Origin: Notospermus geniculatus
Lineage: Eukaryota; Nemertea; Pilidiophora; Heteronemertea; Lineidae
Length of the DNA stretch: 64,000 nucleotides
Assembly (NCBI GenBank): GCA_002633025.1
Contig: NMRB01000322.1
Coordinates: 199,479-263,478 of the forward strand
Direction: 5' to 3'
The translations under genes and the position numbers were made by a program. The notes beneath the pieces were generated by a model, which was given only the letters and a program-made list of their open reading frames with translations, was not told the origin of the DNA and did not search any database. How positions within the stretch are numbered: position 1 is the stretch's first letter; every line of letters begins with the position of its first letter. Shown here in pieces: positions 44,067-54,607 of this stretch.

Positions 44067-45650
44067 TCACGAGTGATCTTGCGTAATCGCGAACTTCGAT
44101 CGTGGTCATTTCGAATGAGGAACTCGGCCGTGGCGGTTGGTCTCTCTCCGGGCTCTGTTCAACATTGTACTAGATAATATGTCTTCCCTTCCTATTTCCC
44201 GTGATTTTAAGCTCATCGTGTGGTGCGAGAGCAAAGGCATCGTGGTCGTGCCGGCATGCTGGTCATGCCTAGAGGTGATATTAATGCTCTACGTGTGGTG
44301 CGAGAGCAAAGGCATGGTGGTCATGCCGGCATGGTGGTCATGCCTAGAGGTGATATTAATGCTATACGTGTGGTGCGAGAGCAAAATGTAAGGCATGGTG
44401 GTCATGCCGGCATGGTGGTCATGCCTTGAGGTGATATTATTACTACTCGTGTGGTGGGAGAGCTAATGGCGTGGTGGTCATGCCGGCATGGTATTAATGA
44501 TGCCAGTGTTAATGCTCTGCGACGGATTGCAAGGGCTATATACAGGTCACATTAAAATGTTATAGGCCTATGGCCGAGGAAGGGATGACATATTTATTTA
44601 AAGTTCACTCATTCTGCTGTGTAGGGACGAGAGCTGCGCAAGGGCTGTATTGAGAAAGATATCGCAGTCCTCTATATGGCTGGTATTGTTTTGTACACCT
44701 CTTGTATGTGCTCAGTACAATCATGTGGGGTAGCAAGGCGAAACAGTTGGGTGCACGGGTTTGAAAGGGAGCGGAATCATATTACATTATATATTCGTTT
44801 GTTGGCATTGGCTTATTTTTATGTGTGAATGGAAAGTATTATTGGTAGAGGCGACGCCAGTTCGGTTTGTTGGGAAGGGATTACAAAGGGATATAATTCA
44901 ATTTTGGTTGCTTTCGGCTGCGACCGAGGGATTCTAATTCCCTAGGAGGGGTTTACCCCTTCCACTGGTTGGGGCCGGGGGCCTCCGAGGCAAGGTATTT
45001 ACCGAAGAGAGCCGAGGTTTTTAGAATGTTTGAGTACTGGAGAATAATTAAAAAGGCATTGGTTTTCTTGTGATCAATAGTTACTCCCAGAGGTTTTTGT
45101 TCCGTTTTTTTTTTTAGTTTTGGGGAGAGTTTTGGGGGAGTATTGGGAGGAAGAGTATTGGGAGAGTGATTATTGGGGGTTGTATATTGGTCGCGTATCG
45201 TGGATGGAGAGGCTTCGGGCGAATGCCTCTCATCCCCAATACTTTATCGTCAAGGAGAAGTGAGAGATTTCGCTGATCACTGGGGAACTGCTAAGGTCAC
45301 GAGTGATCTTGCGTAATCGCGAACTTCGATCGTGGTCATTTCGAATGAGGATATCGGACAAGCGGTGGCGAAGGGAGAGGCGTGTCAGATGTATTCCGGG
45401 TGGGGCCGACGGGGATGCGGGTTAGAGAACTCCTCTCGGTTGCTTTTCCCCGCCCGCCCTCCCTCCCTATGACACTCCATTGGGCGCATTGGTTCTTTCT
45501 CTCGTTTCTCCTTGGCGAATGCCTCTCATCCCCAATACTTTATCGTCAAGGAGAAGTGAGAGATTTCGCTGATCACTCGGGAACTGCTAAGGGTCTTGCA
45601 CCACATAACCATCCTTCACGGGCGAATTGTCCATTCTTCATGACCACATG
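44067..45650. repeat. Complex direct-repeat region with a 73-bp minisatellite
   Basis: GGTCACGAGTGATCTTGCGT... (about 55 bp) occurs at 44067-44121 and again at 45296-45350. A second unit (GAATGCCTCTCATCCCCAAT..., about 75 bp) occurs at 45218-45293 and 45511-45589. Between them, 44219-44500 carries 3.5 copies of a unit of about 73 bp (GTGTGGTGCGAGAGCAAAGG ... GGTGATATTAATGCT) built on GGCATGGTGGTCATGCC palindromes. The frames over the minisatellite are open only because of the repeat. It may be the inside of an unrecognised element. Confidence 0.7.
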
Positions 45651-45833
45651 ACAGCTATGTTTTGCGTGATTTTCATGACATCATTTCGATACATAGCTGT
45701 GTTAATTTGGTTTAGGATAACATTGCTATCAATAGAAACGACTGGAAGCATTCGGTGAGATATAAAATGACCTCATAGTTTCCAAAGATACTGCAAAGGT
45801 TATTTTATATCGGAATCTGAAGGCGGATGTAAA

Positions 45834-46357
45834 CTTCTGACGCCGTCACTCGCCGTAATACGCTACGCCGGTTGGTGGCGTTAGCTGGCGAGTGCCGGCA
45901 GACCTGACCGCTCCTAACGTCATTGTCCAAAATGTAAACCCACACATGCAGACGATCTCGCATCAGCCGACCTATACATTCCCCGTTTGTTGTTGAATGA
46001 TGTGGGGACTTGTGGTTGGCTGAATTGCTGGCGTATGCAAGCGTACATCGTAAAAGTTAAACACAGTTGAATTCTGGAAAATGTAACGCCGACATGTGCC
46101 GGTATAAAGCGAGTGATCCACTGTTGCGATTTTGGCTTGAGACGAGTTTGCGATTCCTTACGATCTCCTTATAAGGACTTCCGATTGCCATATGAGGTGA
46201 TTGCAAGGGATCGCAACCCCGTCTCAAGCCAAAATCGCAACAGTGGATCACCGCTTGAAAGACCAGTGCTTGCTGGCGTGGACAGTGCAAGCCTATTCGC
46301 CGACTAACGCTGGCTGCGAGGGATGCTACCGTATTACGCAGTTGGTGGCGTCAGAAG
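45834..46357. mobile_element. 524-bp foldback element with a nested palindrome
   Basis: CTTCTGACGCCGTCACTCGC at the left is imperfectly inverted at 46328-46357. Inside, 46112-46252 is a second palindrome with arms GATCCACTGTTGCGATTTTG / CAAAATCGCAACAGTGGATC. The frames there are mirror images. No transposase. Confidence 0.7.
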
Positions 46358-46526
46358 CATAAATGATGGAGCAAATTTTATTTGCGCCTGGAGAGTTGTC
46401 CCCCCCCCCCCCGATTTTTATCGTTATTGCACCAATATCTTCGCTACGTTATGTACAAAATGAGTAGGAGCTGACCACTGAATAGGTCTCACACAGTTTT
46501 GAACAGAAAAGACGGTTCGGACCCCA

Positions 46527-47129
46527 CACTCTTAAAAAATTCTTGTCACCGCAACTTGTCTGCGAATATTGATGAGATGCTTTAGTCAGTCTGACGAGTT
46601 ACGTCATTCATGACACGATTTACTTGTCATGGCGAGTCGCACATCTCTGTGACGAGTTCAGTTTGTCCAGTTGACAAGATCTCTAGTTATGGCGATAAGT
46701 TGCAGGTGGCATGACATTATTGCCCATGCGCTTCCCTCTCATTCATCGCTCAATTTCAAACTCTAAGAATGATGTCACCATCGTTGCCACATTAGCCGCG
46801 TGGGTTTAGGGGTTATGTCTAGTAGTTTGTATGTGATCAAAGGTCGTAGGTTCGAATACCGTCGTAGGCTCTGAAATGAGGTAGGGTTTTTCTGTCATAT
46901 GTACCTGTTGTTAGTACTTGTAATTACCGTATAACAGTCTCTTGGCGCATAATTTTTAATTTTTGTTTAGTCTGAATGACAAGATGTATTTGTTTCAATG
47001 ATAAGATGTCTTTATCCGAGGATGACAAGTTGAAAACTTGTCAATTGACAAGAAAGACCCTGTCAATTTAAGCACATGGCTGAGAACGAGTTCCAGCTTG
47101 TCAGTACGACAAGAAATTTTTTAGAGTGC
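46527..47129. mobile_element. 603-bp element with CACTCT(T)AAAAAATT termini
   Basis: CACTCTTAAAAAATTCTTGT at the left and ACAAGAAATTTTTTAGAGTG at the right pair. Many ACTTGTC/GACAAGT words are repeated subterminally in both orientations. A tRNA-like stretch lies inside at about 46798-46872 (see rejected items). No transposase. Confidence 0.65.
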
Positions 47130-47614
47130 ATTCACAAAGAGTTGCTCTATCAGGACCGTCGTCAAAATCCACAAACCCCATACCGTACTCTGCCCTCTAC
47201 CAAGATGTAACGACAGGTGGCATGGATGTGGTGCACGACTGGGGTCGTGATTTCTAAAACCTAATCCCATTCACACTACAGTGCACATGTGTGCCATGGC
47301 GATTTACGCCCGGTGTGCGATAAATGGTGTGACTGACGCCATAACCTCATCCTAATTCAAAGAAGCAATATCACTCTAGCCTCGCGCGTGCGCATGGATA
47401 CAGCGCCTCGATTAGCCTGGTTCCCATCCTTGCCGCACCATTCCCGCACCAGTCAATGCATGTTTTAGACTGGTTCCCGATCGCTTTGGCTGCTGTGCTT
47501 TCAGCCCTAGCTGGGCTATCAGGAACAACCCACGCCTGAAACCGGCGATATTTGGACATGCAGAGGCATTGGTATCCGGTCAATGTGTCGTGAGGCTCCG
47601 CAAATCTGTGATAA
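47130..47614. other. No gene recognised
   Basis: The minus frame 47371-47583 has no domain. Nothing else is seen. Confidence 0.35.
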
Positions 47615-47616
47615 TA

Positions 47617-47741
47617 GGGAGTTTAAGAGATCACACGCTAACGATAACATTTACGTTAACGATATTTTTTGTACATGAAATACATGCAAGAAATAGCGTT
47701 AACGTAAATGTTATCGTTAGCGTGTGATCTCTTAAACTCTG
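47617..47741. mobile_element. 125-bp snapback MITE, TA target
   Basis: GGGAGTTTAAGAGATCACAC ... GTGTGATCTCTTAAACTCTG, arms of about 50 bp, flanked by TA (47615-47616, 47742-47743). Part of the GGGAG-ended set. Confidence 0.85.
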
Positions 47742-47743
47742 TA

Positions 47744-48498
47744 ATATCACCGATCAACAGAATTATTCCGGAAACTCGGCTTCAAAATGCACTTTTCTGT
47801 AAATCGACTACATGTGCTTATTTTCAACAGTCCACTTAAATATCCCTGAAGATACACCCTATTAATGGCAAAACCTAAAGGATCGATTTTTCTCCATTTA
47901 ATCAGCAACAAGGCTCTGATCAGCCCGGATCTTGGGTCAGTGCCCTCCCCATCGTCTTTGCACTGCAGTATCACGTGCACAACATGGGAAGGATGTACTA
48001 CTTTTAATATCCTGTCGATTGTGCTAAAATTTGTGTGCCAACTTAACAGGCAAGAAGGGATATGTCTTGGGCAGGAGGATGCACGATTTTCAAAGGGAAG
48101 TCGGATGTTTCAGATCAGGGTAGGTATCTAAATATGACCATTTCCAAAAGGCCAGTAGAGGCATATCGGCATTTTGATATGTGGCTATTCTATCAAACAT
48201 GTACATGTAGATGGGAGGAAGACCAAACGGCGAAATATTTTGCAAGTAAAATGCAAAATATTATGTCAACATTTGGGCCACATTCCATCGTTTCTTAGTT
48301 ACTGGCACAATCTTTGACGTAGTTGCTGTACGAACTGCAGTAGTTTCTTCTAGGGCCCCTTGAATGGCTGATAAAGCAAACTACAGCGCAGCCATATGAT
48401 TAAAGTTACAAAGCTGGTTACTGTTGCTTTTCCCGACGTGCACACAATGACGTGGCACTCCACGTAGAAGACATTCATTTTCGTAGCGGTTTTTGAGG
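47744..48498. other. No gene recognised; upstream of propeller-like member 3
   Basis: Frames at 47865-48298 carry no motif. No promoter element can be supported. CACGTGG/CCACGT-like words near 48445-48470 are the only repeated feature close to the start codon. Confidence 0.35.
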
Positions 48499-49461
48499 AT
48501 GACCTCAACACTTAAAGCTCGCATAGTACCGCCAATTCCGGGAGGAAAGTATTTGTTTCGCCACATGTTTGACTATCAGAAAAGTTCCCTTCTTGCTGTG
48601 TCAAGAGACAATTTTCTGTTGTTTGAATTCAACAAAACAAAACTTGAGTACACCATAGCAGTTAATATATGGTTTTCCAAAAAGAATACTCTACCAGAGC
48701 GTTTCGACATTTTGAACAGCTGTCAGAATTTTGTATTTTTTGTCTCCCCAATTCATGGGCCAAATATTTTTGCCTTCGACCTCAACACCAAGAAGTTTGT
48801 TTCCATACACTTTAGCGAAAAGGAAAAATCGTACATCAAAAACTCCCTGGGAAAAGACTTAACGGATATTATTAGGAGTAGAAGTCTTATTTTATATGTG
48901 TGGAAGAAATATGCATTATTGAAACTAAATAGGGTGTCATTATTGATAACGTATGACGTGGCAGACCGATTCGGACAAATATGCTTCCAGGACGGTGCGC
49001 AGTTGCCTCTTCGATATTGTCACGACGCTACGATAATTTCAAACTTCTTTCTATGTTTTAAGTCCCTTACAAAAAGATTTTTAACGATAACGCTCTTTCA
49101 AAAAAAGTCTATTCGAATTTATTTCAAATGTTTTGTTGCAAAATATCAGATGAAATTTGGTTGGCTAATTGATGGTTATCCAGGTTCGCCTTTTAGATAC
49201 ATAAGTTGCGAGGACGAGAAATGGGGGACACGAATCTTAGGCTTCGATTTTGATCCGATTATTCACACCGGAAGCAATAGACTTTACACTGGGGTCACGG
49301 GTAGGTTTCTAACGCAGTCTGTTGTAGAGTTTCACAGTTTTCAGGATATTCGTGATTTTGGATATGACGCAAACGGAAACGTGTATGAAATTAGTCGGAG
49401 GTTAGCAAATGGTATTCTAGAGCTGAACGAAGTGTATATTCATACAACCGACACATCTTAG
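48499..49461 (+). CDS. Propeller-like family member 3 (unrecognised protein, intact)
   Basis: 320 codons from the ATG at 48499 to TAG, with no interruption. It starts MTSTLKARIVPPIPGG, so the conserved PP motif lies about ten residues in and an ordinary start codon is present. Repeated strand-turn-strand units follow: LLAVSRDNFLLFEFNKTKLE, FVFFVSPIHGPNIFAFDLNT and LILYVWKKYALLKLNRVS. The family block QDGAQLPLRYCHDATI is present, and the closing FGYDANGNVYEISR unit looks like the last blade strand of a beta-propeller (kelch or F-box-associated type). No F-box, BTB, signal peptide or membrane anchor is visible, so it is likely a soluble binding protein. I do not recognise the family. The next member starts about 180 bp downstream in the same orientation. 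Confidence 0.72.
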   Translation: MTSTLKARIVPPIPGGKYLFRHMFDYQKSSLLAVSRDNFLLFEFNKTKLEYTIAVNIWFSKKNTLPERFDILNSCQNFVFFVSPIHGPNIFAFDLNTKKFVSIHFSEKEKSYIKNSLGKDLTDIIRSRSLILYVWKKYALLKLNRVSLLITYDVADRFGQICFQDGAQLPLRYCHDATIISNFFLCFKSLTKRFLTITLFQKKSIRIYFKCFVAKYQMKFGWLIDGYPGSPFRYISCEDEKWGTRILGFDFDPIIHTGSNRLYTGVTGRFLTQSVVEFHSFQDIRDFGYDANGNVYEISRRLANGILELNEVYIHTTDTS

Positions 49462-49638
49462 CCAGCCTGTCAATGACAGTTGCTGGGGGCGGCCACGCTT
49501 ATGAAGTCACATGTAAATGCTGTTCTTAATGCACAGCAAGTTCGATTTAGTAATAAAAAAAATACTAATTTAGTCAGTAATCATCTATTAGTGATATACT
49601 TTATCTACGAAATTGTGACATTTTGACGCATTCTTTGA

Positions 49639-50682
49639 AAGTATTCGTTTTTCCATAACATTGTTACTTATGAAATTATCGGTCTGTTCCTCAAGCAGCT
49701 GGAAAGTAAGATATTATACAAACGAACTGCCAGGACGACGCTTAAACCGCCTTTCAGGTTTCGCGCTGGTCGGGATAAATGCTCTTATGATTCGTGTTCT
49801 GGATATTTACTAATTATTACAATGGGTGGTATATTCCCGAACACTGTCAGACTCTATAATCTTAAAAATAACACTTTTCAACTTTGGCACACGGTGAAAT
49901 ATGCAACGTCCTATAAACTACAGGAGAACGTTTTTGATAGAAGGTTTTTGATTTTTTTCGTTTCCGGGCAGGTAGGAAAACATACATTTCAGTTTCTCAA
50001 TATGTTTAATCAAACAGTCGAGTTTACGATGACAATACCGAAAATTGATCGGTGCTGTCAGTCATCGAGCACATATCACCCTCGAGTTCAAAACGACAAA
50101 GTCATGATCATGTGCAAGTATGATTTCCCAGGGAGCGCAACGGCAACTGTCCACACGATGTCATTCGTTAAAGCAAGTAAATCAGTCGTTTTGTCCAATA
50201 CAGTGGCCCTCAAATTCCCGCATACATGTAACAAAATTGAGCGTGGAGTGTTCACAGCTGAAAGTGACGTGATCATTGAATGTGACGAACTGAAACCCGG
50301 TTTCTTTCTTTTTCGATGGAAAAACGGGTATGTCGGTCAGCTAGTTGGAGCTAAATCATCCTATAGTTACGGCTATCAATTTTCAATATGGAGTCAACAT
50401 CACCAAAGATATTTTGAGTATTACAACCGGAAAAATGAGGCTTACGAAAAAATGATATTTTTGAGTTATGATTTAAAATGTCAGACGTTAAGACCCTTGA
50501 TCACGACCAGGTCTTTGAAACCAATGATGATTTTATTTACTTTTAAGCGAGAAAGGATAACTACGGACAACTGCCACATAAGATTTACTCCGAATGGTAA
50601 AATATTGGTGCTTTTCTCTTACCATTCCAAATACGATAGAAGCAAATGTTTAAAATTTGTAGACGTTTGCTCTCAACAGTAA
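49639..50682 (+). CDS. Propeller-like family member 4 (unrecognised protein)
   Basis: Open for 347 codons after a TGA at 49636 and ending TAA. The first in-frame ATG (49822, 286 codons) lies downstream of two conserved pieces: the TLKPPF motif and the strand GYLLIIT. The true start is therefore probably upstream and not an in-frame ATG in this exon. A CCTTTCAG/G sequence at 49749-49758 and a GTAAG at 49705-49710 are possible splice signals, but the PP codons span the former. Repeated units include RLYNLKNNTFQLWHTVKY and FLIFFVSGQVGKHTFQFLNM. The C-terminal unit IRFTPNGKILVLFSYHS aligns with the closing strand of the other three. Cys-rich compared with member 3. Function unknown. Confidence 0.62.
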   Translation, partial: KYSFFHNIVTYEIIGLFLKQLESKILYKRTARTTLKPPFRFRAGRDKCSYDSCSGYLLIITMGGIFPNTVRLYNLKNNTFQLWHTVKYATSYKLQENVFDRRFLIFFVSGQVGKHTFQFLNMFNQTVEFTMTIPKIDRCCQSSSTYHPRVQNDKVMIMCKYDFPGSATATVHTMSFVKASKSVVLSNTVALKFPHTCNKIERGVFTAESDVIIECDELKPGFFLFRWKNGYVGQLVGAKSSYSYGYQFSIWSQHHQRYFEYYNRKNEAYEKMIFLSYDLKCQTLRPLITTRSLKPMMILFTFKRERITTDNCHIRFTPNGKILVLFSYHSKYDRSKCLKFVDVCSQQ

Positions 50683-50869
50683 CGTTAATCTATAATGAAT
50701 CGAGTGCTGCGGAGAACGCTTCATGGCCGTAGCAACGGGGGGGGGGGGCAGCTCCCCCCCCCCCAAGATTTGGCTTGTCAAAAGTAAAATATTGGCAGGC
50801 TCAGCACTTGATTGCCTTTAGTCTCAAAAAAAGCCCAATAGTCCAATAAACCAATGAACCACACTAAAG
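50683..50869. other. Poly-G/poly-C palindrome
   Basis: A run of G followed by CAGCTC and a run of C (50738-50763) is a simple-sequence hairpin. No gene. Confidence 0.6.
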
Positions 50870-51012
50870 CTACATTTAGCTGACACGCGGAATGCGGATT
50901 GCGGAACGCCGAAGCGGAAAATGCAATGCATTTTCACATACAACATATCGCTTCCGCTGGGGATTCCGCGTCCCTATACCGCATTCCGGATGTCTGGTAA
51001 ACGCAGCTTTAC
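50870..51012. mobile_element. Third copy of the 143-bp palindromic MITE
   Basis: Ends AAAGCTACATTTAGCTGACA and ...AAACGCAGCTTT. The inner words GCGGAATGCGGATTGCGGAA and CGCTTCCGC match the pair at 24070-24355. Confidence 0.7.
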
Positions 51013-51141
51013 ATGGCTAGAGTGTCCAATCTTGCTCTCAAATGCCATGGCGTAAGAGCACTCTTATTTTCAAAAATTTTCCCGGGCAGGCATGAGATAT
51101 ACTGATCAAAATACTCAAATGATATCTTATTCCAGTATATT

Positions 51142-51460
51142 TCAGTATACCTTGATATAACAAATAAAATGTCTACAATACTGGATCCAACAGTATAACA
51201 AACAAAACACAGGATAACAACCCATTTCTCGCAGTGAGTTGATAGGAAATTTTAAGTGCGGTAAACGGTCTTTATCAACGACAACAGCAGCTGTTCCCAC
51301 TATGACAGATTGATTGATATAGTACGCCCTAGAAAATACACCGGTGCATGGGTCGCCTGCAGCTGAATGCTGCCTTATCGTCAATCCCGGGTCTTCAACC
51401 TTGTTCCCAAGGTATTCCCAAAGTGTTTCATCCACACACAATCTCCTTAAGTCCTGGGAC
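51142..51460 (-). other. Possible exon of an unrecognised gene
   Basis: The minus-strand frame (up to 99 codons) has balanced composition: VCVDETLWEYLGNKVEDPGL, YYINQSVIVGTAAVVVDKD. It may begin after an acceptor-like CGTCCCAG at about 51460 and extend to about 51230. I cannot assign a family. It could be a remnant exon, and no neighbouring exon was found. Confidence 0.25.
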
Positions 51461-51920
51461 GAGGTTGGCGTTATATCCCAAACAACTGGTCAGTATGAGG
51501 GCTGTTTGCTATAAGAAGGAATAGACGTTCAGTAGCTCCCAGAGCGGCCTTGTAGTCATCTTCGATAATCGAAGGCCGATCTGCTCACCACTGCGTTACA
51601 TCGCACATCACCCTTCGAGAAAGTGACCTGTCTGCGACGGATCCGCTGCCTCGAGAAGAGGAGGCCAATCAGAACCAGTGTTGTAAAATGTCCACGTAGT
51701 ATAAATAGTGGTAACCGAAGCCCCTGCCAAAGACCCGATATAAAATGCAATCTGATTGGTTGACCGGTAAAGTTGGCATCGTGCCAAGATACGCCGTGGA
51801 CCGGTCTATTTCTCGAAGGGTGATATGGGATGGTGAGCAGATCGCCCTTCGATTACCGAAGATGCCTAGTAGTAGGTATCGGTCGGGAGGTGGATTGACG
51901 ACTTGGCCGGCCAGATCATC
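51461..51920. other. No gene recognised; inverted words around a former element
   Basis: CTTCGATAATCGAAG and CGAAGGGTGATATGGGATGG / CATCACCCTTCGAG are scattered inverted words near 51555-51860, suggesting a degenerate foldback. Confidence 0.35.
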
Positions 51921-51998
51921 CCTCGATTTAACGAACACCTCGATACAACGAACATTTTCACTGGATCCCATGGTGTTCGTTATATCGAGGCTACACTG
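51921..51998. mobile_element. Compact pogo/Tigger-like MITE end
   Basis: CCTCGATTTAACGAAC, CCTCGATACAACGAAC and GTTCGTTATATCGAGG words end in CTACACTG. Same terminus type as 719-776. Confidence 0.55.
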
Positions 51999-52236
51999 TT
52001 CTACAAGGCCAAAGGACTGCAGTATCGGTATTTGAAAAAAAAACGATGGATAAGGATTCTATTGATGTGAACCGTCTCGATGCAACTGCAGCCACTTCGG
52101 AGAGTTGGTGCTTGCAGATGTCGAATACGTCAAGCTCAGATATGTCAGTCGGTGAAGTGTAACACCACTAAGTTCCGACTCCATCATTGCTTCCAACAAC
52201 ACTGAGAACGAGGGTTCTTATGGTGGTATGGTGCTA

Positions 52237-52579
52237 GGCCATGTCGAATTAGCGGAACCAGCGGAACCTGGTCTGCAGCCGATAGAACAAACACGTGAAT
52301 CGTCCTTGCTTCGTTCAGCTGTTGACTGAAAGCAACACGCGACTCGGTGTTGGTAAGCAACACGCGACTGCAGTCATGATGTGCGGATTGAGATCTAAAT
52401 GTAGGCCCTAGGCATGCTAGCTCAAGGCTAGGCTACCGGTGGGCCTACATGGCCTAGGCCTACCGTAGACCTAGTTTTTTCGGCGCCTAACAATTCGATT
52501 TGAACAGTGCAGTTATTATTTAAAAAAACAACATTGTTTTTCCTTCACGTTCCGCTGGTTCCGCTAATTCGACATGGCC
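52237..52579. mobile_element. 343-bp element with 10-bp target duplication
   Basis: GGCCATGTCGAATTAGCGGA at the left is exactly inverted at the right (arms at least 31 bp). TATGGTGCTA flanks both sides (52227-52236, 52580-52589). Duplications of 8-11 bp are typical of Mutator-like elements; assignment is inference. Confidence 0.85.
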
Positions 52580-52589
52580 TATGGTGCTA

Positions 52590-53184
52590 CTATTCACGAC
52601 TCAAATCATATGGACGAAAGAGCAACTTAAAACGAAAGAAATATTTATTAAAACTGAAGAAAGTTTGATCAACAAATTTGAAACTCATGTATGATGGACG
52701 AGGAGAATGCACCGTAGGCTCACACATCTACTTTAACACCGACAATACCATAATAGGCCTAACCCATACAACTCACAATACATCCTAGTACAACATGTAC
52801 TGCACAGTGCCAGTGTGGTCAGACTCAATGCCACGCCTTGATTGGAGGCGACAAAAAAAACACCAATAAAGGGCCTAAATCTGAGAAACCGGTGCATACA
52901 ATTCCCATGCCTAGCAAATATGCTTTTTACTGAATATCCAGATATGAATTCTGTGAGGAGAGAGAAGCCTGATCAGGGTCAGCCCAAAGAAACATTTAGG
53001 AGCCATAAAATTGGCATGTTTGAAAAAAATGGAGGGAAGATGGCTGACAACCACACTGTGCACCAACTGATGGCAGCACAGACAACTAGTTTAGACACAC
53101 CATACTAGATGGCAGTAACAATCAACCCTAATAAAGGGTGAACCAAATTAATGGAACCCTGACCAGGCTACAGAAGCAGCAGTC
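52590..53184. other. No gene recognised
   Basis: The plus frame 52842-53108 shows no domain. Possible 5' region of the exon at 53185. Confidence 0.35.
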
Positions 53185-53254
53185 ATGGCGGAAGTCAACA
53201 TGGAAATCAACCAAGGAATTTCCACGTCCATGCCTGCTTCTATACCAGCTAAAG
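53185..53254 (+). other. Possible 5' coding exon
   Basis: ATG in good context (AGTCATGGCG) opens MAEVNMEINQGISTSMPASI, followed by AAAG/GTAACT, a reasonable donor. The exon would end in phase 1. The product is not recognised. A candidate terminal exon of an acidic protein lies at 54325-54420, but linking exons could not be established. Confidence 0.3.
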
Positions 53255-54324
53255 GTAACTATTCCAGTACATGTAGGCCTACTAAACTGCTTAACGCTAG
53301 CGCTAGCCTAGGCTTTCCAAGAAAAAGATATTCCATCAATCCACGGTAGCGAGGGCCTAACGGTAACTGGCGTAGGCGTAACAACGTCAAGGGTGGGTCC
53401 TTATCATGCCTACGTTCTAGTATCTCAGGGCTAGGCCTAGCCCTTTAACCAGTTAACAAAACCGTGAGTGAGGATATTCCGCCAGTCATTTTTTTGGCCA
53501 GTGACCAGTCATTTCAAAAATTATAGGGAATTTGCCATAAAAATACCAGTCTTGTGGATTGAAGTCATGATGAGTAGGGCTATGTTGTATCACTTTTAAA
53601 GATGATTGTGTAATAGGCTTAGACTTGAGTAACTTAATTAGGCCTACATTTTTGATTGAAATGTGCTGACATTGAGTGCTATTTCACTGAAAATGGGATG
53701 CAAATTTCGGGGGGGGGGGGGTATTTCCAGTCGTACCAACTTCGTTCCCAAATTTCTTTCTACAGTAAAAATATATTTTCTTGAAGGACTGATGTCATTT
53801 CAGGCCACTGGCCTTTCCGCCGCACGGTATTGACGATCTTTTTCGCGGGAAAATGCTAAAACAAGAAGCCCATGCAGGTTATAGGTCGCACAAGACCTTA
53901 AGTTTTGAAGATACAACTATAGGTTTGTCACTCTCATCTTGAATTTTGCTGAGAGCCATGCAATGGTCCTTCCAGGTAGAGAAAAGTGACGACCTGAAAC
54001 TCCTTCCATCACACTGCAGCAAAACAAACGTGTACCGAGATTACTGTACTGCTTGCCAGAATGGTATCACAAAATAGTTTCCTTGGTTAGTTTCCGTAGA
54101 ATCTGGCGGCAGGTCACTCCATTTGTTCTAAATATGCGTCCGTCCACTCATTCTGCCAGTAGAATGCTGCTCTTATCATGCGTGCTGCAAACAGTGATGA
54201 AACTTCAAACTAATTTACTAATAGCAGCAGAGGAACATCTCAATTGCGCCGGAGCCGTCTTTGCATGTCAATGAATGTAAAGTTGCTAAAGATTCACTGC
54301 CAACTTGAGCCTACTTTGTTGCAG

Positions 54325-54420
54325 ATTGGGTCACAAATGTGGAATTTAGATGGCCTTATGGACGATGTGGTTGACAGGATAACAATTGAACTTGGAGAGG
54401 ACAGTGACACTGAAAGCTGA
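54325..54420 (+). other. Possible terminal coding exon
   Basis: Preceded by CTTTGTTGCAG, it encodes IGSQMWNLDGLMDDVVDRIT then an acidic end (ELGEDSDTES) and TGA. An AATAAA at about 54573 could be the polyadenylation signal. The family is unknown. Confidence 0.3.
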
Positions 54421-54607
54421 GATTCAGAAATGGAATATGGGCAAATTTTAGTGACAATGAAATGGATATTGAGCCCAGCTCAGGATTAATACGCCAAGGA
54501 TAACACAAGCCTATATTTATTTATTAGAGGCCCCTGTTCACTGCAGCATTTATTTCCACTTATGGAAATACAGAAATAAAGAAAAGTTATGGTCTTGGGT
54601 TGAATGA

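Noticed and set aside
44137-44429. Frames with repeated WCESKG / VVREQRH units
   Set aside because: The repetition comes from the 73-bp minisatellite. Two frames are open equally, and no domain is present.
46798-46872. tRNA-like stretch with a GGTTCGAATACC B-box
   Set aside because: The acceptor and anticodon stems do not pair convincingly, and it lies inside an inverted-repeat element. At most it is a tRNA-derived relic.
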